From: Enterococcus thailandicus
GTDB lineage: Bacteria; Bacillota; Bacilli; Lactobacillales; Enterococcaceae
NCBI RefSeq assembly: GCF_001886265.1
Contig: NZ_JXLE01000005.1
Location: forward strand, 14,459-78,458
Direction of reading: 5' to 3'
DNA: 64,000 bases
Shown: positions 15,187 to 23,854 of the stretch, one piece after another
Numbering within the stretch: the stretch's first letter is position 1
Layout: each line of letters begins with the position of its first letter
Program-made: the position numbers and the translations under genes
The notes under the pieces: model-generated
What the model was told of the DNA's origin: nothing
The model's database searches: none
Seen by the model: the letters and a program-made list of their open reading frames with translations, nothing else

Positions 15187-17331
15187 ATGATAACCATCAG
15201 AAATTTAACTAAAAAATACAAAAGCAAAAGTAAGAATAAACTGATTTTTGATCATATGTCGCTCGATATCGATGATCCAAGTAAGATATATAGCTTAGTG
15301 GGCGAGAGCGGTAGCGGAAAAACAACTTTGTTTAATATTTTATTCGGTTTGGATAAGGATTATTCTGGCAGCTATCGGCTTTTTGGAAAAGAAGCGTCTA
15401 ACCTGAACAATGCTGAATGGACGATACTTCGGGAAAAATACATACGGCTGGTCTTCCAAGATTACAAATTGCTCGATAACTTCACAGTATATGAAAATCT
15501 AAAGTTAACTGGAAATTATCCAGATGAAAAAATCGACACAATATTAAATGATCTAGATATCTTAGTGGTTAAGCAAAATACTGTCTCAGAGTTAAGTGGG
15601 GGACAAAAACAACGAGTGGCTATAGCTCGAGCAATTATAGCAGAACCTAAAATCGTATTATTGGACGAGCCGACTGGAAATTTGGATGGGATGACCTCTG
15701 AAAAAATTATGGACTATCTTGATAAATTGAGGAATAAAGGAATCTTGATTTTTATTATTACGCATGACGTAGCGCTATCAAAGCTAGCTGATGTTGTATT
15801 TGAACTACAGGATAAGAAAATCACGAAAATAGCAGAGACAAGTTCAAGTGTCAATATTCCCCGGCCTATCGAAATAAACAGATTTAGTGAAAAAAAACCG
15901 ATAGGGAACTATGTCTTGAACAGCTTAACAAAAACCAAAAAAAAGATTATTTATCTAGCGATTCCAACGATTCTGATTCTGACTTTTTTTATCTTAGGAT
16001 TTAGTGCGTATCGGGCAAATTCAACGCTCTCTTTCAAAAAATTATTTGATGGGATTGGAGAGCGAATCATACTCTTAGATACACAAAGAGTGAATCAAAA
16101 GGAAGTTAAAAGCCTTAATGAACGTGGAATACAAAGTTCATTTGACGGAAATCGAATAGCGTTTTCTGAAGAAGATGTAAAAAAAACAGAAAATATCAAA
16201 AATGTTAAGGAGGTTTATCTTTCAGCTGGAGACGTTATATCTAATTACGACAAAGACCATAATACGTTGAATAGTAGTTATCAAAGTACGAGCTTTTCGG
16301 ATCAACTTAAAAAATACATGAACCTTGGAAATAAGATCGATACTCTTTCCTTTAATTTTGTGAAGAGCCATGTACCTAAAGAATTGATAAGTGATTACAA
16401 TAAAGATAATCTCGAATTACTTAGTGGAGAGTTTCCAACGGATAAAACCAATGAAATAATTGTCCCAGATGTTTATGTTCTTTTAGAAAAAAATAACGAT
16501 GATTTTGACGGGATTATTGGAAAAAAGATTGTCTTAAGTATAAAGGATAAGGATAATCAAGAGAAGAAGAACGAATATATCGTGTCAGGTGTGTATAATA
16601 CTAACTATAAGAATGCACTAAATATAACTTATCCAATCTATACTAGTTTTTTTCAAGAAGACTTGCTCTCCAGTTATCTAACTGAGGAGTCATACAATTT
16701 TTATAAAAATCAATTGACTGTGAACGAAGCGACCAAGAATTTCAACCGAAATATAATTCAAGATTATGAGTCATATAAAGAAGCTGTCGGAACAGGAAAT
16801 CCAATGATGATTGTAAAGGTGAATAAGGGGCGTAACCTTTCTGAGGCATCCAAAAAATTAGAAGCGATGTATCCTTACTATCACTTGATATCTCAATATG
16901 ATTTGAAGAATGGTGAGCTAGGTTCCATCTATTCCTATCTAGTTAGAATACTACTCATAGGTTCTGTGCTTATCGCCCTGATCACGGCGATTCTTATTGC
17001 CTTTTTGAATAAGGGGTATATCAACAATCGAAGCAAAGAATTAGCTATTTTGTATAGCTTGGGTTTTAAAAAAACAGAGATATTTTCAATTATCGCCTTG
17101 GAAAACACAATATTATTCTCCATATATTCCGTTATCGCCTGTATACTTGTATACATCTCGAACAGAATATATTTTAGCAAAACTGCGATGTTTCAGTTAT
17201 TCGCGACTATTTTTGAACCATTTAATATAATGGTGATTTTTCTTTTGATTTTGTTAATGTTGGCCGTATCAATCATATGGGGGTTGAACGGGGTGAAACA
17301 ATCAAACCTTAGGAAATATTTGAATGAGTAG
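15187..17331 (+). CDS. MacB-like ABC transporter, ATPase fused to FtsX-type permease
   Basis: A 714-residue protein. The N-terminal ATPase (about 1-215) has Walker A GESGSGKTT near 39, signature LSGGQKQRVAIARAI and Walker B IVLLDEPTGNLDG. One membrane helix follows near 255-275, then a ~310-residue extracytoplasmic domain, and three helices from about 590 to 710, the FtsX/MacB topology. Such proteins export peptides or protect against bacteriocins and antibiotics. Its position after the secreted peptide gene points to export or immunity. ATPase and permease are usually separate genes in Firmicutes, so the fusion is notable. It ends 7 bases before other, decayed island DNA. Confidence 0.85.
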   Translation: MITIRNLTKKYKSKSKNKLIFDHMSLDIDDPSKIYSLVGESGSGKTTLFNILFGLDKDYSGSYRLFGKEASNLNNAEWTILREKYIRLVFQDYKLLDNFTVYENLKLTGNYPDEKIDTILNDLDILVVKQNTVSELSGGQKQRVAIARAIIAEPKIVLLDEPTGNLDGMTSEKIMDYLDKLRNKGILIFIITHDVALSKLADVVFELQDKKITKIAETSSSVNIPRPIEINRFSEKKPIGNYVLNSLTKTKKKIIYLAIPTILILTFFILGFSAYRANSTLSFKKLFDGIGERIILLDTQRVNQKEVKSLNERGIQSSFDGNRIAFSEEDVKKTENIKNVKEVYLSAGDVISNYDKDHNTLNSSYQSTSFSDQLKKYMNLGNKIDTLSFNFVKSHVPKELISDYNKDNLELLSGEFPTDKTNEIIVPDVYVLLEKNNDDFDGIIGKKIVLSIKDKDNQEKKNEYIVSGVYNTNYKNALNITYPIYTSFFQEDLLSSYLTEESYNFYKNQLTVNEATKNFNRNIIQDYESYKEAVGTGNPMMIVKVNKGRNLSEASKKLEAMYPYYHLISQYDLKNGELGSIYSYLVRILLIGSVLIALITAILIAFLNKGYINNRSKELAILYSLGFKKTEIFSIIALENTILFSIYSVIACILVYISNRIYFSKTAMFQLFATIFEPFNIMVIFLLILLMLAVSIIWGLNGVKQSNLRKYLNE

Positions 17332-17399
17332 GAATAAATTCTAGATGTTATTCCGTTTCCTTTATTATGCTGTAAACAATGACGGTCATCACATTAATA

Positions 17400-17704
17400 A
17401 GTTTAGGTACAGAAATGTGGAACGAGGAGGTACCGGAACATCTGTACAGAGGAAGTGTATGTCTGATAAAAAAATAGCTGCTTTCCGTTACACAGACAGA
17501 TGATAGAAGAATCAAGGTCTAGTGGTTTGAGGTCTATAGAAATTTCAATTATCGTGGACTCAAATGATGAGGGCCCCTTTCTGTAGTTTGTTTCAACTAT
17601 AAATATCACCGAAATAGAGGGGAATGAAGTAAATATCAAAGGCCATGAACTTTCGTTAAATGGTTTATACAGTATTTTTTCTCCGTCAGAAATTCGTTAC
17701 TAAT
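17400..17704 (+). pseudogene. Decayed coding remnant at the right end of the island
   Basis: Short frames read RSIEISIIVDSNDEGPF and, after a shift, TEIEGNEVNIKGHELSLNGL then YSIFSPSEIRY with a stop at 17704. An earlier piece reads MSDKKIAAFRYTDR. These look like pieces of one protein broken by several frameshifts. Family unknown. The rest, 17705-17858, is AT-rich with nothing else recognisable. Confidence 0.4.
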
Positions 17705-17858
17705 CAATATGTGAATAATGATTCATTACCTTTCCTATGTGCCCCAATTTTGAATGCCATTCTTTTGATTTTTAGTTTGATTTAGTAATATTTGTAGTTT
17801 TTTCTACTTCGTAAATTGTTGGTATTCCATAGAATGATGTTTACTGCTCCGTAGACAT

Positions 17859-17884
17859 CATTCATGGCAGAAGAAGAATAGTCC
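17859..17884. other. Right attachment-site copy (attR-like)
   Basis: CATTCATGGCAGAAGAAGAA followed by TAGTCC repeats the end of the DUF1292 gene at 11993-12021, including its stop codon. It is directly followed by a good terminator, presumably the original one of the DUF1292 operon. Confidence 0.8.
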
Positions 17885-17918
17885 AAAGTTGTTCCTGTTC
17901 TAGGAACAACTTTTTATT
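17885..17918 (+). terminator. Original terminator of the ireB-ruvX-DUF1292 operon
   Basis: AAAGTTGTTCC/GGAACAACTTT with a 7-base loop and a T-run. It lies right behind the attR copy, so before the insertion it would have stood just after the DUF1292 stop codon. Confidence 0.85.
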
Positions 17919-18021
17919 TTGCAAAAAATCAAAGGAAATTTATTAGCAAACCAATCATTGAACATTTAAGTTTCCTTTAAGCTTCACTTCTTACACTATC
18001 TGTAACGAGGTGAGTGAGAAG

Positions 18022-18936
18022 ATGAAAAAAATATGTGGCTTATTTTTAGTGGTGGGTGTCTTGTTCATTGCTACAAATCATTTGGGAATCTTTGAACAAA
18101 AGACAACAGCTGAACAAACAGGAAGCACCCAAACAACTGAGATAAAAGCAACCAGCACAACGACAAGTAGTCATGAAACACGACAGCAAATCAAAATTGG
18201 TAAAGAAGATAGTACGTTATATGCCGATAAAGAATTAACGATAAAACTTGCAACGATTAATGGTGGGGAACTAACGGAATATCTTTCCGAAACAGACGAC
18301 AGCTATCAAATAAAAACGAATGCAGGGACAACGGGTTATTTAGCCAAGACAGATGGAACAATGCTTGTGCAGAAAACACAAAATCAACCAGCTAGTTTGT
18401 CTGACGCAGTGATTGTACTTGATCCTGGACACGGTGGAGATGATGTCGGCGCATTGAGCAATGACGAACAGACGGAAGAAAAGACACTCACGCTGAGTAC
18501 AGCTAAAAAACTAAAAGCAGCTTTAGAGGCGGAGGGAGCAACTGTTTATTTGACCCATACGACAGATGAATTTATCCAACTTGGTGACATTTGTACCTTC
18601 AGCAAAGAAAAATCAGCTGATGTCTTTATCAGTTTGCACGCTGATTCAACAGAAATTGCGAACGAAGCAACAGGAATCACTACTTATTATTATTATGAGA
18701 AAAATGAGGAGCTTGCACAAACAATTGCTGATGGCTTTTCTGAGTTGCCTCTGAATTCTCGCGGAATCATGTATGGCAACTATCAAGTGTTGCGAGAAAA
18801 TCTTCAACCAGCCATCTTGGTGGAGATGGGGTATATGAATAATGATTCTGACTTGGCTGAATTAGTAACGGATGATTACCAAGAAAAATTTGCAGAAAGT
18901 TTGACAAATTCATTACTTGCTTATTTTAGTGAATAA
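18022..18936 (+). CDS. N-acetylmuramoyl-L-alanine amidase (Amidase_3) with SH3-like domain
   Basis: About 304 residues. A signal or anchor segment (ICGLFLVVGVLFIA) is followed by a Thr/Ser-rich linker, an SH3-like domain (about 55-115, IGKEDSTLYAD to GYLAKTDG) and a C-terminal zinc amidase. Zinc and catalytic residues are seen in LDPGHGGDD, the Glu of EEKTLTLSTA, SLHADS and ILVEMGYMNN. It should cleave the amide bond between N-acetylmuramic acid and the stem peptide outside the cell. I chose ATG 18022 because AGGTGAG lies 6-12 bases upstream; GTG 18010 is the longer alternative. The gene is single, between the island and a terminator. Confidence 0.9.
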   Translation: MKKICGLFLVVGVLFIATNHLGIFEQKTTAEQTGSTQTTEIKATSTTTSSHETRQQIKIGKEDSTLYADKELTIKLATINGGELTEYLSETDDSYQIKTNAGTTGYLAKTDGTMLVQKTQNQPASLSDAVIVLDPGHGGDDVGALSNDEQTEEKTLTLSTAKKLKAALEAEGATVYLTHTTDEFIQLGDICTFSKEKSADVFISLHADSTEIANEATGITTYYYYEKNEELAQTIADGFSELPLNSRGIMYGNYQVLRENLQPAILVEMGYMNNDSDLAELVTDDYQEKFAESLTNSLLAYFSE

Positions 18937-18996
18937 CAATTATCAATAAATAAAAATCAAATATAAACTGATTCATCGCGCGTTTGATTTAGACTG

Positions 18997-19057
18997 TAAA
19001 CAAAGACTTTAGTTATCTTCGTTTTAAAAAAGATATCTGAAGCCTTTGTTTATTTTT
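18997..19057 (+). terminator. Terminator of the amidase gene
   Basis: Long imperfect arms TAAACAAAGACTTTAG..ATCTT and AAGAT..CTGAAGCCTTTGTTTA are followed by a T-run. Confidence 0.8.
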
Positions 19058-19156
19058 CATAAAAAAGCAACAGGAGTACACATTTACTATAGGATTAGAT
19101 TTATTGTGAGAAAAATAAGTATCGTATGTATGATTTTTCAAGTTTTGATATGAGAT

Positions 19157-19325
19157 CTATCGGATGCTGTTTTTTATATCTGTCAAAAGCTGCTTAATCG
19201 TTTCTTCAGTTTTTGTATATCCTTAGACAAAAATTGTGCCTTGGATAAATCTACAAGTGTTGTTATTCTTTTTATATGTTTTCTATTTTGAAGTAGCATT
19301 GCTTTTGGTTTTTACAAAATTTGTC
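19157..19325 (-). pseudogene. MerR-type regulator C-terminal remnant
   Basis: The minus strand reads KAMLLQNRKHIKRITTLVDL and, after a frameshift, GYTKTEETIKQLLTDIKNSI with a final R and a TAG at 19157. This pattern, coiled-coil dimer helix then short effector end, is usual for MerR-family regulators. The DNA-binding part is absent. The remaining gap (19058-19156, 19326-19498) shows only AT-rich DNA with promoter-like words such as TATAAT near 19370. Confidence 0.45.
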
Positions 19326-19516
19326 ATTCACGTAAAAGGTGATACTTCATAATTGTTATACGCTATAATTTTTGTTCATCTTACTTATTAGGAACAATAG
19401 GTTTGATAGACAGATGATATCGGTTTTTTTAGAAAAGTTTAGAGAGAGTCCCCTTTCATGATACAATTATCTACTGCCACAATGACTTTAAATAAAAAAT
19501 GAGGAGAAGAAAAACT

Positions 19517-20497
19517 ATGACTAATCAAAGTTTGCTGAAGTTCGAGGACGCTTGGGAGGTTGTGAAGCAAGAACCAACGGTATGGGAATTTATAGAAATA
19601 AAAAATGATTCTTTCTACTACAAAATAAATCAGGAAGAATTGTTTCTAAGTAGTTTTAAAAGTAAAAATCTACCGTCATCTCCTTATACATTAACATTTT
19701 TGGGTGAAGTGCTAACAAAGTTGAGTCCTTTAGCTAATATCATGTCACGATGTCCAGGAACAGAAGAAGTTACTTTTTATGTTTTACTTAATACACCACA
19801 GTCGGGTTTTTTTTGGAAAAAAGTAGACAAAAAAATGTTAGAGGTTGCCGCTCCACCACTTGTTTGGAGGAGACAACAAATCCAAGAAGGAATAAGGCAA
19901 AAAATCAAAGAGTACATAGAAAAGAATGAATCTTTTTTCTTTCTTGATATTGGTTCAGGGGCAGGTTTTGATAGCCTTGAGATTGAGCGCCTAATACATA
20001 GAATCAACGACTTAACAAATAATTGCTTTAATAAACCTTATGAAAGTCTAAATATTGACATTGATTCAAAATGGTTGAAGAATAATCAACTATTAGCAGA
20101 AAAATTATTTGGTTTGAATCATTTTATAACAAGAGAAAATATTTCTATTTTTGATTTTTTGGAAAAATATCCAAGGGCCACGCTCGGGCAATATGATCAT
20201 TTAATTATTTCTTGTAATGGATTTGCTGAATTTTTATCTGACGTAGAACTTCGAAATCTATATGAAAATATATTTCTGTTTACACAAACATTTGATGGGA
20301 ATGTCGATATTATCTTACCTTTTGCGAATAAAAATAAAAAACAAGAATCTCTTGGACATAAGATTGGCTTTAAATTCAAAGCAAAAGAAAAGCAGGAGAT
20401 AATCAATATGATCAAAGAAATTTTTATAAATTACAAAGTGACGTATTGCGAGAAATATAGCCACATTGTAATGAATGTGCAAAAAGATAGTGATTAA
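19517..20497 (+). CDS. Putative class I SAM-dependent methyltransferase
   Basis: About 326 residues. The N-terminal ~130 residues are unfamiliar. From about residue 140 a Rossmann-type core appears, with motif I FFFLDIGSGAGFDS, an acidic second strand (LNIDIDSKWLKNN) and a fourth strand YDHLIISCNG. The substrate cannot be told. No membrane segment. I prefer ATG 19517, which lies 9 bases behind GAGGAGA; the frame opens at 19499 but that ATG overlaps the ribosome site. Single gene with its own terminator. Confidence 0.65.
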   Translation: MTNQSLLKFEDAWEVVKQEPTVWEFIEIKNDSFYYKINQEELFLSSFKSKNLPSSPYTLTFLGEVLTKLSPLANIMSRCPGTEEVTFYVLLNTPQSGFFWKKVDKKMLEVAAPPLVWRRQQIQEGIRQKIKEYIEKNESFFFLDIGSGAGFDSLEIERLIHRINDLTNNCFNKPYESLNIDIDSKWLKNNQLLAEKLFGLNHFITRENISIFDFLEKYPRATLGQYDHLIISCNGFAEFLSDVELRNLYENIFLFTQTFDGNVDIILPFANKNKKQESLGHKIGFKFKAKEKQEIINMIKEIFINYKVTYCEKYSHIVMNVQKDSD

Positions 20498-20511
20498 TTG
20501 AATACGTCAAC

Positions 20512-20566
20512 AGCATAAAATCCAAATCATAACTTAACAGATATGATCTGGATTTTATGCTTTTCT
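20512..20566 (+). terminator. Terminator of the methyltransferase-like gene
   Basis: Arms AGCATAAAATCCAAATCATA and TATGATCTGGATTTTATGCT have one mismatch and are followed by TTTTCT. The following gap to 20812 holds no gene that I can support. Confidence 0.85.
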
Positions 20567-20812
20567 CAATTGTTGTAGCCAATTTTTTACACTCGATCTC
20601 AAGGTGGAAAATATCAGTGAGAAACAAAGGATGAACTTTCACAAATGTTAAATACTAGTTTTCTGAACATTGTTATCTAGCAAGATATGTAGCATTAAGC
20701 TCAAATAGCTTATACTTAAAGTAAGCATCAGAAACTCGCTTTAAGAAGAGGTGAAAAATTCAGTAGCTATAATAATTGCAAAAGGAAATATTTTTTGTGA
20801 AGGAGTGTTTGG

Positions 20813-21259
20813 ATGAACTTATTACTTAAAGATGTTGACGAGTCTAATTGGCGGGACGTTATTGCGTTGTCTGTTTCAGATAATCAAGTAAATTTTATTG
20901 AAACGAATGCCACATCTTTGCTGGAAGCAGCCTATGATGTATCACTGGGGTGGCGACCATTAGCCATGTATGACGGTAAGAAACTTGTTGGTTTTTCGAT
21001 GATTGGTGCTAAAAAGGAACAGGCTATGTGGTTAGACCGATTGATGATTGAAGCGAACTCGCAGGGAAAAGCATATGGCAGTTTATTTTTGCCTTTACTC
21101 ATTCATTTGATGAAAGAACAATATGCCGTTGAACGAATTTATTTAAGTGTGCATGACGAAAATGAAAAAATCATACCTTATTATCAACGTTTTGGATTTG
21201 TTGATAGTCAAAGGTATGATCCAGAAAATGGTGAACGAATCATGTATTTAGATGTGTAG
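20813..21259 (+). CDS. GNAT family N-acetyltransferase, polyamine acetyltransferase-like
   Basis: A 148-residue protein with the GNAT fold. Beta-4 is AMWLDRLMIEANSQGKAYGS, where the acetyl-CoA loop QGKAYGS replaces Q/RxxGxG/A. Near the end is the motif YYQRFGFVDSQRYDP with MYLDV. Order and spacing resemble Bacillus spermine/spermidine acetyltransferases (BltD, PaiA type). Likely acetylates a small amine with acetyl-CoA. Ribosome site AAGGAG before ATG 20813. Confidence 0.82.
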   Translation: MNLLLKDVDESNWRDVIALSVSDNQVNFIETNATSLLEAAYDVSLGWRPLAMYDGKKLVGFSMIGAKKEQAMWLDRLMIEANSQGKAYGSLFLPLLIHLMKEQYAVERIYLSVHDENEKIIPYYQRFGFVDSQRYDPENGERIMYLDV

Positions 21260-21280
21260 GTTAAGATCTTCGATTTTTAT

Positions 21281-21397
21281 TTATTTTTTTGTTAGCTTTT
21301 TGATAACGAGTACCAATGTTAGAATCACTAACACAATTATCAGAAAGGCAAACAGCATTTCTGATAACACGCCTATCTTGACGATTAAATCACCCAT
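21281..21397 (-). CDS. Small single-helix membrane protein (38 residues), toxin-like
   Basis: The frame starts MGDLIVKIGVLSEML, runs through a hydrophobic helix FAFLIIVLVILTLVLVI and ends KKLTKK. AGGAGGAAAG lies 7-14 bases before the ATG at 21397, a very strong ribosome site for so short a gene. Size, one helix and a basic end fit type I toxin or holin-like small proteins of Gram-positives, but no specific family is recognised and no antisense RNA is identified. It lies convergent to the acetyltransferase gene, 21 bases from its stop. Confidence 0.55.
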   Translation of the reverse strand: MGDLIVKIGVLSEMLFAFLIIVLVILTLVLVIKKLTKK

Positions 21398-21535
21398 GAT
21401 TACTTTCCTCCTTTTGATAAGAAACGAATTGATAAATGAGTCTTCGTTTCTGTTCATATTCGAAATGCTAATATTATGTAAAAATCAAAAATTCTTGTTA
21501 AGTCAGTAGAAGACTACAAGGAAATTGATTTGTTT

Positions 21536-21567
<32 letters not shown>

Positions 21568-21618
21568 TATTTTAGAAATTCAATCTATTTCGTTCTTTTT
21601 ATTCTAAAGTTTCAATGT

Positions 21619-21664
21619 TGTCCCCGCAAAAGGCTGCTTAGTTAAAAGTAGTCATTGCGGGGAT
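21619..21664. terminator. GC-rich hairpin downstream of rnhC
   Basis: TCCCCGCAA/TTGCGGGGA arms with a 27-base loop. The T-run on either side is poor, so termination strength is uncertain. It lies 42 bases beyond the rnhC stop. Confidence 0.55.
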
Positions 21665-21705
21665 CTTTGTTTGTTCAGTATTTTTTCAACATTTTAAAAG
21701 GATAA

Positions 21706-22620
21706 TCAAATGAGTTTTTGTGCTTTTTGCGTATTAGCAAAATGCAGCTTCGCATAATTGGCGAGTAGTGGTAGACCACCCTTTTTTAAGATGGTTGCTG
21801 CAACTGTATCTGATTTTGTGCCTGCACCAGATGGTAAAGTTATTCCAAGTTCAGCAGAAGCTTTATCAAGTTCTTCTAAAAAACTTGCACGGCTGATGAT
21901 AGAAGCTGCAGCAACTGCTAGATGATATTGCTCACCCTTTGTCACAAAATAAAGTTTTTCTTGAATTTTATTTTTTTCTAGTCGTGCATACTTTTTGAAA
22001 TTTGCTTCAGGGGTAAATTGATCAATTAAAATTGCTTCAGGCTTTGTTGGTGAAATTTTTTGTAAAAGCAAATGAATTGCTTGATTATGCAATGCTACCT
22101 TCATCCTAACAGCATTATATTCAGGTTGAATTTCATTGTATTTTTTTGGTGTAAGTACCAATAATTGATAAGGAATCGTTTCCTTTAAAACTTGCGATAG
22201 CTGGATAATCTGAGCATCTTTCAGTTCTTTTGAATCTCTAACTCCTAAGTTTTTCAAAGTTTTTAAGTGCTCTCGATCAACGTAAGCGGCGCAGACAGTA
22301 ACGGGACCGAAGTAGCTTCCATTACCCACTTCATCACTACCTAATACAGACAGTTGACTGAGATTATTTGGAAGAGAGGCGGGGATTTTTGGTTTACTTG
22401 CTGTGGTGGTAGCTGCTGCATTTCCCCATCGACGTGCTTCCTGCTCAGCATTGGCACCTTGAAACATGACTTTTCCAGATGTATAGGCAGTGATTGTTGT
22501 CCCATTTTTTTTAGCAGAAAAATTTGTATAGGGAATTTTTTTTTGAAGCAGATTTGCTTGGTAAGCAGCTTTCATTTCATTCATTTTTGATTCAGAAACT
22601 TTGATTATTACATTACTCAT
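21706..22620 (-). CDS. rnhC: Ribonuclease HIII
   Basis: A 304-residue protein. The N-terminal ~85 residues are the RNase HIII-specific TBP-like domain (KMNEMKAAYQANLL, TAYTSGKVMFQGANAE). The type 2 RNase H domain follows, with catalytic residues in VLGSDEVGNGSYFGPV (Asp, Glu), ILIDQF and AAASIISRASFL. It cleaves RNA in RNA-DNA hybrids and R-loops. It is divergent from zapA, a common order in Firmicutes. Confidence 0.95.
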   Translation of the reverse strand: MSNVIIKVSESKMNEMKAAYQANLLQKKIPYTNFSAKKNGTTITAYTSGKVMFQGANAEQEARRWGNAAATTTASKPKIPASLPNNLSQLSVLGSDEVGNGSYFGPVTVCAAYVDREHLKTLKNLGVRDSKELKDAQIIQLSQVLKETIPYQLLVLTPKKYNEIQPEYNAVRMKVALHNQAIHLLLQKISPTKPEAILIDQFTPEANFKKYARLEKNKIQEKLYFVTKGEQYHLAVAAASIISRASFLEELDKASAELGITLPSGAGTKSDTVAATILKKGGLPLLANYAKLHFANTQKAQKLI

Positions 22621-22821
22621 TTTAGGCCTCCATTATTTGCTGTGATCATGAGGTTTTGATTCATTTGACAGGATCAAGGTATCACTGATGAGACATAGCA
22701 TTTTTTCAAAGTTTATCATATAATAGTAAAGTATGTTTAAGAAAAATGTGCGAAGTACACACGTATAAAAACTTCGTGGTACACTATATAGGAATTTTAT
22801 TATGGGAAGGAAATGGTTCGT

Positions 22822-23259
22822 ATGGCGCATGAAAAAACACGCTATAAAGCAGTGATTGCTAATCAGACGTATACGATTATTGGTCGCGAAACGAAGCATC
22901 ATATGGATATCGTTACAAAATTAGTGAATGACCAATTGATGGAGCTAAAACAATTATCGCCACAAATGGATAATGAACAAGCCGCAATTTTAATGGCGGT
23001 CAACGCGCTTTCGGATCAGTTGAAAAAACAAGAGCAACTCTTGGAATTAAATGAAGAAGTCGCGCAATTAAAGAAAAAAATGATTAAGTTTACTGAACTA
23101 GAAAATCGTGTGAAACGGATGGAAGCCATCGAGAACGAAGCACGTGAAGTTTTGAAAGAAAATGGTCAACCTGATCGTGAAATCAAAAATCATGTTGAAG
23201 CACAACAGATTTTGAATGAGAAGCGTAAAGGCCAAATCAAGCAGAAATCTGCTACTTAA
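22822..23259 (+). CDS. zapA: Cell division protein ZapA
   Basis: About 145 residues. The N-terminal ZapA fold (TRYKAVIANQTYTIIGRE, VTKLVNDQLMEL) is followed by a coiled coil of ~80 residues rich in Lys and Glu. ZapA promotes FtsZ bundling at the division site. The ATG at 22813 would add three residues but lies almost on top of the GGAAGG; ATG 22822 has normal spacing. It forms a probable operon with cvpA, 46 bases downstream. Confidence 0.9.
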   Translation: MAHEKTRYKAVIANQTYTIIGRETKHHMDIVTKLVNDQLMELKQLSPQMDNEQAAILMAVNALSDQLKKQEQLLELNEEVAQLKKKMIKFTELENRVKRMEAIENEAREVLKENGQPDREIKNHVEAQQILNEKRKGQIKQKSAT

Positions 23260-23305
23260 TCAAACAAAGTTTTTTGACTAAAGCTAGAAGAGAAAGGAAC
23301 ATGGC

Positions 23306-23854
23306 ATGCTAAGTCTATTGATTATTATTTTTTTACTGATTGCCTTTTTTTCTGGTGCGAAAAGAGGATTTGCTTTACAAGTTGTCTATACTGTTGGCTA
23401 TTTGGTATCTTTTCTTGTCGCACAACATTTTTATAAGCAGTTAGCGAATCATTTGGAACTATACATTCCTTATCCGGCCGTAACGCCAACATCGGATTTG
23501 GTCTTTTTCGATCAAACGATTTCTTTTAGTTTAGATCAAGCATTTTATGCAGGTATCGCATTTCTTCTTATTTTAATGGCTGGTTGGTTGATTACTCGAT
23601 TTGTTGGTATCTTTGTACACAGCTTAACGTACTTGCCTGTGCTGAAACAAGTTGATTGGCTAGCTGGTGGTCTTTTGTCAGTTGTCGTAACTTTTGTCAT
23701 GATTTTCTTGCTGTTGAGTTTACTTTCATTTGTCCCTTCAGATTTTATCCAAAACCAATTTAGAAGTAGCGGACTTGCTCGATATATTGTTGAAAACACA
23801 CCAATATTAACGAATAAAATTTATGATTTGTGGATTACGAGGGTGATTGGATAA
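23306..23854 (+). CDS. CvpA family membrane protein
   Basis: A 182-residue protein with four hydrophobic segments and the CvpA features (FFSGAKRGFALQVVYTVGYL near the N-terminus, LAGGLLSVVVTFVMIFLLLS in the third helix). Known members affect colicin V export or envelope stress, and in Firmicutes they lie between zapA and mutS2 as here. The exact role is not known. Its stop codon TAA is directly followed by the first base of a palindromic repeat unit. Confidence 0.88.
   Translation: MLSLLIIIFLLIAFFSGAKRGFALQVVYTVGYLVSFLVAQHFYKQLANHLELYIPYPAVTPTSDLVFFDQTISFSLDQAFYAGIAFLLILMAGWLITRFVGIFVHSLTYLPVLKQVDWLAGGLLSVVVTFVMIFLLLSLLSFVPSDFIQNQFRSSGLARYIVENTPILTNKIYDLWITRVIG

Larger units (their letters stand above)
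11993..17884. mobile_element. Decayed integrative island carrying a bacteriocin-like cluster
   Basis: A 5.86-kb segment lies between two copies of the DUF1292 3' end. Next to the left copy is the broken 3' part of a tyrosine integrase reading towards the att site, as in integrated elements. A 14-bp direct repeat TTTTGAATGCCATT occurs inside both ends (12073-12086 and 17748-17761) and may be an integrase arm site. Cargo: an Rgg-type regulator, a 19-codon ORF, a membrane-anchored protein, a secreted bacteriocin-like protein and a fused ABC exporter. The DNA is more AT-rich than its surroundings. The element cannot excise by its own integrase. Confidence 0.75.

Noticed and set aside
17403-17639. 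Minus-strand frame of 78 codons in the island
   Set aside because: The plus strand shows better protein-like pieces of a decayed gene there, and the minus frame has no ribosome site.
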